Below, in pieces: positions 17,357 to 25,711 of a stretch of 64,000 bases of DNA. A program made the position numbers and the translations under genes. Position 1 is the stretch's first letter, and each line of letters starts with the position of its first letter. The DNA comes from Mycolicibacter hiberniae (GTDB taxonomy: Bacteria > Actinomycetota > Actinomycetes > Mycobacteriales > Mycobacteriaceae): positions 4,092,001 to 4,156,000 of the forward strand of contig NZ_AP022609.1 in NCBI RefSeq assembly GCF_010729485.1. Direction: 5' to 3'. The notes under the pieces are model-generated. The model made no database searches. It was given only the letters and a program-made list of their open reading frames with translations, and was not told where the DNA came from.

Positions 17357-17378
17357 TCGGGCGGTAACTTGGGCGACC

Positions 17379-17738
17379 ATGAGCACATCGGAGATCGCAA
17401 CGGTACTTGCCTGGCACGACGCCCTGGCCGCCGGTGATCTAGACACGCTGGAACAACTGTCCAGCGACGATATCGAGTTGGCCGACGCCGACGGCGCCGG
17501 TCAGGGCCTCGAGGCATTGCGCCAGTGGGCCGCGTCAGTCGAGGTCAACGCCGGTATCGGCCGGATGTACTTCCATGACGGGGTGGTCGTGGCCGAACTG
17601 ACCCCGGCGGGTGGCGGCGTGGCCCAAGCGGTCGCCTTCCGGGTGGTGCACGATCACGTCACCGCGGCGTTTCGCCACCAGGACCTGGAAGAGGCCCTGG
17701 CGGCGACGGAGCTCACCGAGGGCGATCGGGTCGATTAG
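17379..17738 (+). CDS. SnoaL/NTF2-like protein
   Basis: 119 residues with the typical NTF2-like start ([34 protein letters not shown]) and strands [10 protein letters not shown] and [13 protein letters not shown]. Such folds serve as small-molecule isomerases, hydratases or regulators; no catalytic residues can be assigned. ATG 17379 follows the MDMPI-like gene closely. A longer open frame upstream is a shadow of that gene. Confidence 0.8.
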   Translation: MSTSEIATVLAWHDALAAGDLDTLEQLSSDDIELADADGAGQGLEALRQWAASVEVNAGIGRMYFHDGVVVAELTPAGGGVAQAVAFRVVHDHVTAAFRHQDLEEALAATELTEGDRVD

Positions 17739-17802
17739 TCCCCGGCGGGGATCCGCTTCACCCGGCTCCGCCGCGTTCGCGATCCCCGCTAAGCTCGACG
17801 CC

Positions 17803-18669
17803 ATGCGCGGGATCATCCTGGCCGGTGGCTCCGGTACCCGCCTGCATCCGATCACCATGGGCGTCAGCAAACAGCTGCTGCCGGTCTACGACAAGCCGCT
17901 GGTCTACTACCCGCTGTGCACGCTGATGCTGGCGGGGATTCGGGACATTCAAGTGATCACCACGGGCCACGACGCCCCGGCCTTCCGGCGATTGCTCGGC
18001 GACGGTACGGCATTCGGCGTCGACATCAGCTACGCCGTCCAAGAGCAGCCGGACGGACTGGCGCGGGCATTCGTGATCGGCGCCGACCACATCGGCACCG
18101 AAAGCGTTGCGCTGGTGCTGGGGGACAACATCTTTTACGGCGCCGGCTTGGGAACCAGTCTACGGCGCCACCAATCACCTTCCGGTGCCGTGATTTTCGC
18201 TTACTGGATGGCCGACCCGTCGGCCTACGGGGTGGTCGAGTTCGATGCCGCCGGATCCGCGGTGTCGGTGGTGGAGAAGCCGGTGGCGCCGAGGTCGCAC
18301 TACGCGATCCCGGGTCTGTACTTCTACGACAACGACGTCGTGGAAATCGCCAAGGGCCTCAAGCCCTCCGCGCGCGGCGAATACGAGATCGCCGACGTCA
18401 ACCAGACCTACCTGGAGCAGGGCCGGCTCACGGTTGAGACGCTGGCCCGCGGCACCGCGTGGCTGGACACCGGCACCTTCGATTCCCTGCTGGACGCCGG
18501 CGACTACGTCCGCACCGTCGAACGCCGGCAGGGACTCAAGATCGGCGTCCCCGAAGAAGTGGCGTGGCGGATGGGTTTCATCGACGACGAGGCCCTGGCC
18601 GCGCGCGCCGCAGCCCTGTGCAAGTCTGGCTACGGGGACTACCTGCGGGGACTGCTGGCTCGGCCGTGA
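17803..18669 (+). CDS. rmlA: Glucose-1-phosphate thymidylyltransferase RmlA
   Basis: Makes dTDP-glucose from glucose-1-phosphate and dTTP, the first step to dTDP-rhamnose for the arabinogalactan linker of the mycobacterial wall. 288 residues, identical in length to the M. tuberculosis enzyme. The nucleotide-binding signature [11 protein letters not shown] (6-16) and [10 protein letters not shown] are followed by VLGDNIFYG (about 107), [19 protein letters not shown] and [16 protein letters not shown]. Start ATG 17803 by this length match. Convergent with the aminotransferase gene, with six bases between the stops. Confidence 0.97.
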   Translation: MRGIILAGGSGTRLHPITMGVSKQLLPVYDKPLVYYPLCTLMLAGIRDIQVITTGHDAPAFRRLLGDGTAFGVDISYAVQEQPDGLARAFVIGADHIGTESVALVLGDNIFYGAGLGTSLRRHQSPSGAVIFAYWMADPSAYGVVEFDAAGSAVSVVEKPVAPRSHYAIPGLYFYDNDVVEIAKGLKPSARGEYEIADVNQTYLEQGRLTVETLARGTAWLDTGTFDSLLDAGDYVRTVERRQGLKIGVPEEVAWRMGFIDDEALAARAAALCKSGYGDYLRGLLARP

Positions 18670-18675
18670 AGCCGC

Positions 18676-19953
18676 TCAGGGCCGGTAGCTGACCAGGAAG
18701 TTGCCCAGCCGCTCGATGGCGCTGGACAGGTCCCGGGCCCACGGCAGGGTCACGATCCGCAGATGATCCGGCGCCGGCCAGTTGAACCCGGTGCCCTGGG
18801 TGACCAGGATCTTCTCCTGCAGCAACAGGTCCAGCACCAACTGCTCGTCGCTGTCGATCGGGTAGACCTCGGGGTCCAACCGGGGGAACGCGTACAGCGC
18901 GCCGCGGGGCTTGACGCAGGTGACGCCCGGAATCTCGTTGAGCTTGTTCCACGCGACATCACGCTGTTCGAGCAGCCGCCCGCCCGGCAACACCAGGTCA
19001 TCGATGCTCTGGTGACCGCCCAAGGCCACCTGAATGGCATGCTGGGCCGGCACATTCGGGCACAGCCGCATGTTGGCCAGCAGGTTGATGCCCTCCAGGA
19101 AACTGGTCGCGTGCTCCTTGGGGCCGGTGATCGCCACCCAGCCGGAACGGTAGCCGGCCACCCGGTAGGCCTTCGACAGGCCATTGAAGGTCAAACACAG
19201 CAGATCCGGGGCCAGGGTGGCCAGGCTGGTGTGTTCGGCGTCGTCGTAGAGGATCTTGTCGTAGATCTCGTCGGCCAGCAGCAGCAGCTGGTGCTTGCGG
19301 GCCAACTCGGCGATCTGGCTGAGCACCTCGCGGCTGTACACCGCCCCGGTCGGGTTGTTCGGGTTGATCACCACCAGCGCCTTGGTGCGTTCGGTGATCT
19401 TCGATTCGATATCGGCGATGTCGGGTTGCCAGTCCTGCGTCTCGTCGCACAGGTAGTGCACCGGTGTGCCGCCGGCCAGCGACGTCGAGGCCGTCCACAG
19501 CGGGTAGTCGGGGGCCGGGATCAGCACCTGGTCGCCGTTGTCCAGCAACGCCTGCAGCACCAGCGAGATCAGCTCTGATACGCCGTTGCCGAGGTAGACG
19601 TCATCGACGTCGAAGCGGGGAAAGCCCTCCACCAGTTCGTAGCGGGTGACCACCGCGCGGCGGGCCGGCAGGATGCCTTGCGAGTCCGAGTAGCCCTGCG
19701 CGTACGGCAGCGCCTGGATCATGTCGCGCATGATCACATCGGGTGCCTCGAACCCGAACGGCGCCGGGTTGCCGATGTTGAGCTTGAGGATGCGATGCCC
19801 CTCGGCCTCCATCCGGGCCGCCTGGGCGTGGATCGGACCGCGGATCTCGTAGAGGACGTCTTGCAGCTTGGTCGACTGCGCGAACGTACGCTGCCGTGGC
19901 TGACTGCCGGCGGCAGACCACGGCGTTTGATGCTGCAACGGATGAGCGGTCAC
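18676..19953 (-). CDS. aspC: PLP-dependent aminotransferase (aspartate/alanine type)
   Basis: Class I/II aminotransferase, about 425 residues, corresponding to Rv0337c. Visible: LNIGNPAPFGFEAP near the N-terminus, VFLGNGVSEL-like VYLGNGVSELISL, INPNNPTGAVYS, LLADEIYDKILYDD, and the PLP lysine in GLSKAYRVAGYRSGW (about K261). Annotated as aspartate aminotransferase in M. tuberculosis; sequence type is closer to alanine aminotransferases, so the amino donor is uncertain. The GTG at 19953 has GGGAG upstream; an ATG at 19980 is an alternative start without a visible ribosome-binding site. Confidence 0.93.
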   Translation of the reverse strand: MTAHPLQHQTPWSAAGSQPRQRTFAQSTKLQDVLYEIRGPIHAQAARMEAEGHRILKLNIGNPAPFGFEAPDVIMRDMIQALPYAQGYSDSQGILPARRAVVTRYELVEGFPRFDVDDVYLGNGVSELISLVLQALLDNGDQVLIPAPDYPLWTASTSLAGGTPVHYLCDETQDWQPDIADIESKITERTKALVVINPNNPTGAVYSREVLSQIAELARKHQLLLLADEIYDKILYDDAEHTSLATLAPDLLCLTFNGLSKAYRVAGYRSGWVAITGPKEHATSFLEGINLLANMRLCPNVPAQHAIQVALGGHQSIDDLVLPGGRLLEQRDVAWNKLNEIPGVTCVKPRGALYAFPRLDPEVYPIDSDEQLVLDLLLQEKILVTQGTGFNWPAPDHLRIVTLPWARDLSSAIERLGNFLVSYRP

Positions 19954-20002
19954 GTTGACAATGCTCCCATAGCTGTCCAATCAAAATTTGCCAGAGAAAT
20001 AA

Positions 20003-20036
20003 GTTGGGGCCGTATGTGCACCCATACGGCCCCAAC
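20003..20036 (-). terminator. Rho-independent-type terminator after etfD
   Basis: Perfect 14-bp arms (20003-20016, 20023-20036) with a 6-nt loop. On the minus strand the hairpin starts ten bases after the etfD stop and is followed by TTATTTCTCTGG, a T-rich tail. It separates etfD from the aminotransferase gene downstream on the same strand. Confidence 0.85.
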
Positions 20037-20045
20037 CCGTTATCT

Positions 20046-22910
20046 CTAGCGTTTGCCCGGCGGTCGGGCCCCGCGCTGGATACCCAGGCCCTTCACCGGC
20101 GGCTGCTCCTTGGGTGCCTCGGCTGCCGGAGCCGGCTCGGGTGCCGCTTGCGCAGTCTCCGGCTCGGCCGCCACCGGCTCCGCGTCGACGGCAGCAGGCT
20201 GCGCGGCCGGGGCGGCCGGGGCCGCCTTCTTGGCGCCGGGGCGACGCGCGCCCGCAGCCATACCCAGTCCCTTCACCGGTGCAGCCGGTGCAGCCGACTC
20301 GGCGGGAGCGGCGGGTGCCGCCGGTGCGGCGGACTCAGCCGGAGCGGCAGCGGTCGGCTCGGCGGCGGTTGGGGCCGCCTTCTTGGCGCCGGGCCGCTTG
20401 GCCCCACCGGCGAGACCCAATCCCTTCACCGCCGGAGCCGCGGGTGCGGCAGCGGTCGCCTCGGCGGCGGGTGCGGCGGGTGCGGCGGGTGCGGCGGCGG
20501 CCGGGGCCGCCTTCTTGGCGCCGGGCCGCTTGGCCCCACCGGCGATCCCGAGCCCCGTGACCGGGGCCGCTGCGGCGGCCTTGGCCTCGGCAGCCGGCTT
20601 CTCAGGCGTCGCGGTGGTCGCAGCAGCCGGTGCCGCAGCCTTCTCGGCCACCTTCTTCGGCCCGGTCTCGGCGGCAGCCGCGGCGGCGGTGCCCTTGGCC
20701 GGCAACGTCACCGTCGACATGTCCAGGGACTCCAGCAGCAGCTGGGCGATGTCGCGCACGTCCACATCCGAACGCCCGGAGGCTTCGATGCGGTCGTCGA
20801 CACCGTCGCTGACCATCACCCGGCAGAACGGGCAGCCGGTGGCGATGGTGGAGGCGCCGGTGGCCAGCGCCTCGTCGACGCGGTCGTGGTTCACCCGCTT
20901 ACCGATGTGCTCTTCCATCCACATCCGGGCACCGCCGGCGCCGCAGCAGAAAGAGCGGTCCATGGTGCGCGGCATCTCGATCAGGTTGGCACCGGCAGCG
21001 GCGACCAGCTCGCGCGGCGGCTCGTAGACCTTGTTGTGCCGGCCCAGGAAGCACGGGTCGTGATAGGTGATGTCACGCGAGACCGGCGCCACCGGGATCA
21101 GTCGCTTGTCGCGGACCAGGCGGTTGAGCACCTGGCTGTGGTGCAACACCGTGTACTCGCTGCCCAGCTGCGGGTATTCGCGGGAGATCGTGTTGAAGCA
21201 GTGCGGGCAGCTGGCGATGATCTTGCGGTCCGGCTTGTCCAGGCCGTCGAAGACCTCGTTGAGCATCTCGACGTTCTGCGAGGCCAACTGCTGGAACAAG
21301 AACTCGTTGCCGGCCCGTCGGGCGGGGTCACCGGTACACGTCTCGCCGGTGCCCAGCACCAGGAACTTCACGCCGGCAGCGGCCAGCAGCTCCGCGGTGG
21401 CCTTGGTGGTCTTCTTGGCGCGGTCCTCGTAGGCACCGGCGCAGCCCACCCAGAACAGGTACTCGAAGCCGTCGAAGCTGTCGACGTCCTGGCCGTAGAC
21501 CGGAATGTCGAAGTTGAGCTCATCGATCCAGGAGGTGCGCTCCTTGGCGTTCTGGCCCCACGGGTTGCCCTTGTTCTCCAGGTTCTTGAACAGCACACTC
21601 AACTCGGAGGGGAACTCCGACTCCACCAGCACCTGGTAGCGGCGCATGTCCACGATGTGGTCGATGTGTTCGATGTCCACCGGGCACTGCTCGACGCAGG
21701 CACCGCAGTTGGTGCACGACCACAGCACGTCGGGGTCGATCACCCCGCCTTCCTCGGCGGTGCCCACCAGCGGGCGGACCGCCTGCTCCGGGCCGGAGCC
21801 GCCGATACGCTCGAAGCCCTTCTCCGGCACGTGGTGCCCGGGCAGGGGCTTGGCGTCGGCCAGGTCGACCTCGCCGGTCGGCATCGGCTTCTCGCCGAGC
21901 AGGTAGGGGGCCTTGGCCATCCAGTGGTCGCGCAGGTCCATGATGACCAACTTGGGGCTCAGCGGTTTGCCGGTGTTCCAGGCGGGGCACTGCGACTGGC
22001 AGCGACCACACTCGGTACAGGTGGCGAAGTCGAGCATGCCCTTCCAGCTGAAGTCTTCGATCTTGCCGCGTCCGAACACTGCGTCTTCGGGCGGGTTGTC
22101 GAAGTCCAGGGGCTCGCCCTGGTACTCGATCGGCAGCAGCGGGCCCAGGCCATTGGGCAGGCGCTTGAAGGTGACGTTGATCGGGGCCAGGAAGATGTGC
22201 AGGTGCTTGGAGTGCAGCACGAGCAGCAGGAAGCCCAACGCAACACCGACGTGCAGCAGCAGTGAGACGGTCTCGATGGTCTCGTTGGCCGACAGGCTCA
22301 GCGGCGCCATGATCTTGCCCATGAGGTGGGACAGGTAGGCGGCCTTACCGTAGGGCAGGCTGCCGGTGTTGGCGGCGGCCCCGCGCAGCAGCAGGAACGT
22401 CCACACCACGTTGAGGATCATCACCAGGATCAGCCACGCGCCGCCGTTGTGCGAGCCGTAGAACCGCGAGGACCGGCCATGCTCGGCCGGGTTGCGCAGG
22501 ATCCGGATGATCATGAAGACGAAGATGGACAGCGTGACCGCGGTGATGAAGAAGTCCTGCATGAAGCCCAGCACGTCCCAGTGCCCGATCAGCGGGATGG
22601 CGAAGTCGTGCTGGAACATCTGCCCGTAGGCCTCGATGTAGACCGTGATCAGGACGAAGAACGCCCACATGGTGAAGAAGTGGGCGATACCCGGGATGGA
22701 CCACTTCAGCAGCTTGGCCTGCCCGGCGACCTCACGGATCTGCGTCTCGATCCGGTTCTTGATGTCCGAAGTGCGCTCAGGCCCGACCTTCTGACCGGAT
22801 TTGACCAGGTTGAACAGCCAAAGTACCCGGCGTGCGGCCAGCGCGCCCACCAACGCCGTCATGGACAGGCCGACCACCAGCCTGATCAGCATCTGGGTAT
22901 TTTCGGTCAC
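20046..22910 (-). CDS. etfD: Membrane Fe-S oxidoreductase EtfD (ETF:quinone electron transfer) with repetitive tail
   Basis: Corresponds to Rv0338c, shown to pass electrons from acyl-CoA dehydrogenases via EtfBA to the respiratory chain. 954 residues: about six N-terminal membrane helices (1-270), two 4Fe-4S motifs (CTECGRCQSQCP near 297, CTNCGACVEQCP near 397), and two CCG domains (SCPHCFNT near 566, CCGAGGARMW near 654). The last 270 residues are Ala/Pro-rich with a basic unit GLGxAGGAKRPGAKKAAP repeated (about 783, 827, 878, and a degenerate copy at the end). GTG start with GGGAGAGG upstream. A double palindrome precedes the gene and a terminator follows. Confidence 0.93.
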   Translation of the reverse strand: MTENTQMLIRLVVGLSMTALVGALAARRVLWLFNLVKSGQKVGPERTSDIKNRIETQIREVAGQAKLLKWSIPGIAHFFTMWAFFVLITVYIEAYGQMFQHDFAIPLIGHWDVLGFMQDFFITAVTLSIFVFMIIRILRNPAEHGRSSRFYGSHNGGAWLILVMILNVVWTFLLLRGAAANTGSLPYGKAAYLSHLMGKIMAPLSLSANETIETVSLLLHVGVALGFLLLVLHSKHLHIFLAPINVTFKRLPNGLGPLLPIEYQGEPLDFDNPPEDAVFGRGKIEDFSWKGMLDFATCTECGRCQSQCPAWNTGKPLSPKLVIMDLRDHWMAKAPYLLGEKPMPTGEVDLADAKPLPGHHVPEKGFERIGGSGPEQAVRPLVGTAEEGGVIDPDVLWSCTNCGACVEQCPVDIEHIDHIVDMRRYQVLVESEFPSELSVLFKNLENKGNPWGQNAKERTSWIDELNFDIPVYGQDVDSFDGFEYLFWVGCAGAYEDRAKKTTKATAELLAAAGVKFLVLGTGETCTGDPARRAGNEFLFQQLASQNVEMLNEVFDGLDKPDRKIIASCPHCFNTISREYPQLGSEYTVLHHSQVLNRLVRDKRLIPVAPVSRDITYHDPCFLGRHNKVYEPPRELVAAAGANLIEMPRTMDRSFCCGAGGARMWMEEHIGKRVNHDRVDEALATGASTIATGCPFCRVMVSDGVDDRIEASGRSDVDVRDIAQLLLESLDMSTVTLPAKGTAAAAAAETGPKKVAEKAAAPAAATTATPEKPAAEAKAAAAAPVTGLGIAGGAKRPGAKKAAPAAAAPAAPAAPAAEATAAAPAAPAVKGLGLAGGAKRPGAKKAAPTAAEPTAAAPAESAAPAAPAAPAESAAPAAPVKGLGMAAGARRPGAKKAAPAAPAAQPAAVDAEPVAAEPETAQAAPEPAPAAEAPKEQPPVKGLGIQRGARPPGKR
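20219..20562 (-). repeat. Dispersed 60-bp coding repeats in the etfD tail
   Basis: Three copies of about 60 bp (near 20219-20278, 20371-20430, 20503-20562) encode the basic GGAKRPGAKKAAP unit preceded by the GLG motif; they are separated by Ala/Pro-rich coding sequence of 70-90 bp. A fourth, degenerate unit forms the C-terminus (ending RGARPPGKR). Confidence 0.8.
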
Positions 22911-22932
22911 GGAGAGCCTCTCCCATCCACAA

Positions 22933-22973
22933 GTTACCGGCCAGTAACTTCATCGTAGTTACTGGTTAGTAAC
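22933..22973. promoter_or_regulatory. Double palindromic operator upstream of etfD
   Basis: Two 16-bp sites, 22933-22948 (GTTAC-CGGCCA-GTAAC) and 22958-22973 (GTTAC-TGGTTA-GTAAC), centres 25 bp apart, 22 bases before the etfD start on the minus strand. Spacing and shape are typical of TetR-family operators of mycobacterial lipid-metabolism genes. The regulator is not in the window as far as can be told. A third partial copy (TTACCGCCAAT) follows. Confidence 0.8.
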
Positions 22974-23127
22974 TTACCGCCAATCGTGCGCAGGACCAGT
23001 TCAAGCCCTGCTCGGTGCTCGCTCATAGTGCCACCTCGGGGTCGCTCAGCGCGACAAAGGCTGACCTAACTGTATCGGCCGACGACCGTTCCGACGGGCG
23101 ATCGCGGGCGGGCAGGCGACGCGGTAT

Positions 23128-23637
23128 TCAGCGTCCGGGCAGCGGGATCACGATCGCCGGCGGCTGTCGTGTGGTGGTGGGCGTCGCGGGTGCGGTCGTG
23201 GTGTTCGGCGCGGTGGTCGTGCCCGGAGGCTCGGTGGTGGTCGGCGGCTCGGTGCTGCCGGTAGTGGTGGTCGGCGGTTCGGTGGTCGCCGGCGGCGGGG
23301 AAGTCGGGGGCTCGGTCTCCGGGGCGGGCGGCTCGCTTGCGCCCGGCGGGGCGCCGGGCGGCACCCACTGCGGGGCCGGGGCGCTGCGTTCCCCGGCGGG
23401 GGCGGTGGTCGTCGGGGTGGCCGGAGCCCCGGGGTCGGACTGTCTGTGCACCAGGCGGACCATGCTCCACACCAACAGGGTGATCAAGATCGCCGTGAGC
23501 GCGCCCAGGCCGACCAGCGCGACCGGCCGCTGATACCACGGGGTGGGTGGCGTTGACCGGTCGCGCTGGCGGTACTGGCTGTCGTAAGCCGGCTCGCTGT
23601 AGCCGCCGTAGTGGCCGTTCCCGCTGTAGTCGGCCAT
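23128..23637 (-). CDS. Pro/Thr-rich single-pass membrane protein
   Basis: About 169 residues: a short cytoplasmic part rich in Tyr/Gly (MADYSGNGHYGGYSEPAYDS), one membrane helix (LVGLGALTAILITLLVWSMV), then an extracytoplasmic tail of Pro/Thr repeats (TTEPPTTTTGSTEPPTTTEP) ending PPAIVIPLPGR. No enzymatic domain. Similar layout to the gene at 24155-24802, including the ending in a short hydrophobic Ile/Leu/Pro motif. Start uncertain: ATG 23637 or an in-frame GTG at 23679 with a TACCCT -10-like box just upstream (possible leaderless start). Confidence 0.7.
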   Translation of the reverse strand: MADYSGNGHYGGYSEPAYDSQYRQRDRSTPPTPWYQRPVALVGLGALTAILITLLVWSMVRLVHRQSDPGAPATPTTTAPAGERSAPAPQWVPPGAPPGASEPPAPETEPPTSPPPATTEPPTTTTGSTEPPTTTEPPGTTTAPNTTTAPATPTTTRQPPAIVIPLPGR

Positions 23638-23760
23638 CTGGGTCGGCTCGTGGTGCGGGTCGTCCGGCGCTCGGCTCACACCCGTAGAGGGTAGGCGCCA
23701 CGTCTGACGAAATGCCGCGCCAGCACCTGACGACAAGCTGTGCGACCTGGGGAAACCGCC

Positions 23761-24129
23761 TTAGCGGGGGACGCGGCGCCGCCGGGCGGCCAAGAAAACG
23801 GCTCGCCAGCCGAGCAGGAAAACCGCGGTCACCGTCGATGCGACCAGGATGAAACTCTTGGCCACGCCGGCCGAGGTCGCTTCGCGCAGCAGCATGCCGA
23901 CCAGCACCGTCGAGACCCAGACGGTGACCCCGGTGGGCCACACGGCGGTGGGCCTGCGCCAGCCGCGGCTCAGCAACCAGCCCAGCACCGTGCCGCTCAG
24001 AAAAGGCCAGGTGGTGGTCGCCAAGCCGGTGATGGTCAGACCCTCGTCGTGGCTACGGCGGCCCAGCGCGCAGAAGATCAGCACGGCCACCACATCCATG
24101 CCGAGCCAGGCCGGCTTCTGCGGTTGCAT
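23761..24129 (-). CDS. DUF3054-family membrane protein
   Basis: A 122-residue protein with four hydrophobic helices: WLGMDVVAVLIFCALGRRSH (the family's conserved start with D and GRRSHDEG), TTTWPFLSGTVLGWLLSRGW, VTVWVSTVLVGMLLREAT and FILVASTVTAVFLLGW. DUF3054 proteins are small actinobacterial and haloarchaeal membrane proteins of unknown function. Same strand as its neighbours; spacing of 25-120 bp permits cotranscription. Confidence 0.85.
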   Translation of the reverse strand: MQPQKPAWLGMDVVAVLIFCALGRRSHDEGLTITGLATTTWPFLSGTVLGWLLSRGWRRPTAVWPTGVTVWVSTVLVGMLLREATSAGVAKSFILVASTVTAVFLLGWRAVFLAARRRRVPR

Positions 24130-24154
24130 GCGGCGAGAGTACCGGGGAGCCGGC

Positions 24155-24802
24155 CTACCGGTGCGGCGGCAGGGTGATCACCGTCGGCAGATCGGGCAGC
24201 TTGGGCACCGGCGGGATGGTGATCACCGACGGCAACGCCGGCAGGCGCGGCCGGTAGCGGTTCGGCGGCTCCTCGGGAGGCGGCGCCTGCTGCGCCGGAG
24301 GCTGTTGGGGCGGCGCCTGCCGGGGTGGGGCCGGCGGCGCGGTGGGGGCGCTCGACGGCGTGGTGGTGGCGCTACCGGTGGTGCTGGTCGCGCTGCTGGT
24401 GGTGCTCGACGAGCTGGTGGTCTGCGGGGTCGTGGTGCCGCCGGGGCCGCGACTGGTCAGCTGGACGATTCCCCAGATCACCAGCCCGAGCATCACCGCG
24501 ATAAGCCCGAACCAAGCGATCAGCACCGAGCGGCGGCGAAACCACGGCAGCGCCGTGGGTGCCGCGAAATCGGTGGTCGGCGCTGCGGGCTGCTCCTCGA
24601 AAGGGTTGTAGGCGGCGGCGTACTGGGTGGGCGCACTACCGGTGTGATGGCTCGGATCGGCCGAGTGTGGCCCCGGACGTGGGGGGCCCATGGGCGCCGG
24701 GGCCGGGCCGGGCGGCTGCGGGCCGCGCTGACCGTAGGGCATGGACCGAGTCTGGTCCTCGCCGGGTTTGCCGGAACCACCTGAAGATCCGAAGCGCGCC
24801 AT
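24155..24802 (-). CDS. Pro/Ser/Thr-rich single-pass membrane protein
   Basis: About 215 residues: Pro/Gly-rich cytoplasmic N-terminus (MARFGSSGGSGKPGEDQTRS), a membrane helix near the middle (VLIAWFGLIAVMLGLVIWGI) preceded by arginines, a Ser/Thr-rich linker and a Pro-rich end with LPALPSVITIPPVPKLPDLP. Topology is N-in by the positive-inside rule. No known domain; resembles the gene at 23128 in architecture, so the two may be distant paralogues. Start at the ATG opening MARFGSS; a longer upstream frame lacks protein-like sequence. Confidence 0.75.
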   Translation of the reverse strand: MARFGSSGGSGKPGEDQTRSMPYGQRGPQPPGPAPAPMGPPRPGPHSADPSHHTGSAPTQYAAAYNPFEEQPAAPTTDFAAPTALPWFRRRSVLIAWFGLIAVMLGLVIWGIVQLTSRGPGGTTTPQTTSSSSTTSSATSTTGSATTTPSSAPTAPPAPPRQAPPQQPPAQQAPPPEEPPNRYRPRLPALPSVITIPPVPKLPDLPTVITLPPHR

Positions 24803-24849
24803 TTCACCGATCGTAACGGAAAGCCCTGGCAGGCGACTTGGACGAGAGA

Positions 24850-25413
24850 TCAGAAGGTGTCGACGTTGTCGATGCTGACCACCATCCCGTGGCCGCTGCG
24901 GTCGTTGGTGAACCGGGTGCCGTCGATATCGGCATTGATCGTCCACCCCTGCGCCCGGTAGGTCAGGTAGTCGATGGTCACGACCGGAATATCGCCCAGG
25001 TTGCCCAGCACCCACTGCACGGTGCCGTCGGCGCTGACGCTGACCCCGTTGGCGTGCTGCCCGTCCTTGAGGGGGGAGTTGGTGAACTCCGCCTCACAGT
25101 CGACTTGCGGTGACGAGATCTGACAGCGGGTCCGCCCGGATTTCGTCTCGATGAAGACGTAACCGTTGTCGTCCGGCGGCAGCGGGATGGCATCGGCCGG
25201 CTGGTTCGGCGTCGCCGACGGAGCCGGGCGCGGGGGGCTCGACGGCGTCGTGCTGGTCCGGGGCGGCCGCAGCGACGGCTCCGGCGGACCACCGCCGCCC
25301 GGCGCTGCGGTCGGGTGACCGTCGACGGTGGTGCTGCAACCCGCCAGCAGCAGTGCGGCCGCCAGCGTCAGCTTTACGACCGTCGGGGGCTTCGCCTGCT
25401 CTGGTGCTCGCAC
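24850..25413 (-). CDS. lpqJ: Lipoprotein, LpqJ-like
   Basis: 187 residues with a lipoprotein signal (LTLAAALLLAGC, Cys about residue 26), a Pro/Thr-rich linker (about 35-75) and a globular domain with two cysteines (TRCQIS and VDCEAEF) that may form a disulphide. GTG start with GAGGGA upstream. Size and position next to ansP2 match lpqJ (Rv0344c) of M. tuberculosis, where it is separated from etfD by iniBAC; those genes are absent here. Function unknown. Confidence 0.8.
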   Translation of the reverse strand: MRAPEQAKPPTVVKLTLAAALLLAGCSTTVDGHPTAAPGGGGPPEPSLRPPRTSTTPSSPPRPAPSATPNQPADAIPLPPDDNGYVFIETKSGRTRCQISSPQVDCEAEFTNSPLKDGQHANGVSVSADGTVQWVLGNLGDIPVVTIDYLTYRAQGWTINADIDGTRFTNDRSGHGMVVSIDNVDTF

Positions 25414-25505
25414 TCATTCCCTCGCTGCCATGTATTGCGGCTCAGCGTACGCACCAAGTGACTCCCGTGGCTGTAGTGACGCGCGGTGCCCCGGTGGCGC
25501 GGGGG

Positions 25506-25688
25506 TCAGGAAAGATCGCGGAAGGCCAGTACCGCACCGGTGGCCGCCAGCACCGCCGCGAGCGCATAACCAGCCATCGACCACCAGCCGCCGTGCAGGG
25601 CCGCGGCGATTGCGACGATCGCGATGGCGCTGAAGATCAGCACCATTCCGTACAGCGGGGGCTTGGCTGCATAACGGTTGCGGGCCAT
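25506..25688 (-). CDS. Small two-helix membrane protein
   Basis: A 60-residue protein: MARNRYAAKPPLYGMVLIFS, then two membrane helices (MVLIFSAIAIVAIAAAL and AGYALAAVLAATGAVLAF) with WW between them. ATG start; 23 bp after the ansP2 stop on the same strand, so possibly cotranscribed with the permease. No function recognised. Confidence 0.7.
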   Translation of the reverse strand: MARNRYAAKPPLYGMVLIFSAIAIVAIAAALHGGWWSMAGYALAAVLAATGAVLAFRDLS

Positions 25689-25711
25689 GGGATCGCGCCT
25701 TACTACTCGTC

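Noticed and set aside
17097..17378. Upstream extension of the NTF2-like gene
   Set aside because: Overlaps the preceding gene in another frame; Arg/Pro-rich translation; the ATG at 17379 begins a typical NTF2-like N-terminus.
20004..22265. Very long + strand open frame opposite etfD
   Set aside because: Composition is Arg/Gly/His-rich low complexity with no domain; it is the antisense shadow of a GC-rich gene whose minus-strand translation has clear Fe-S motifs.
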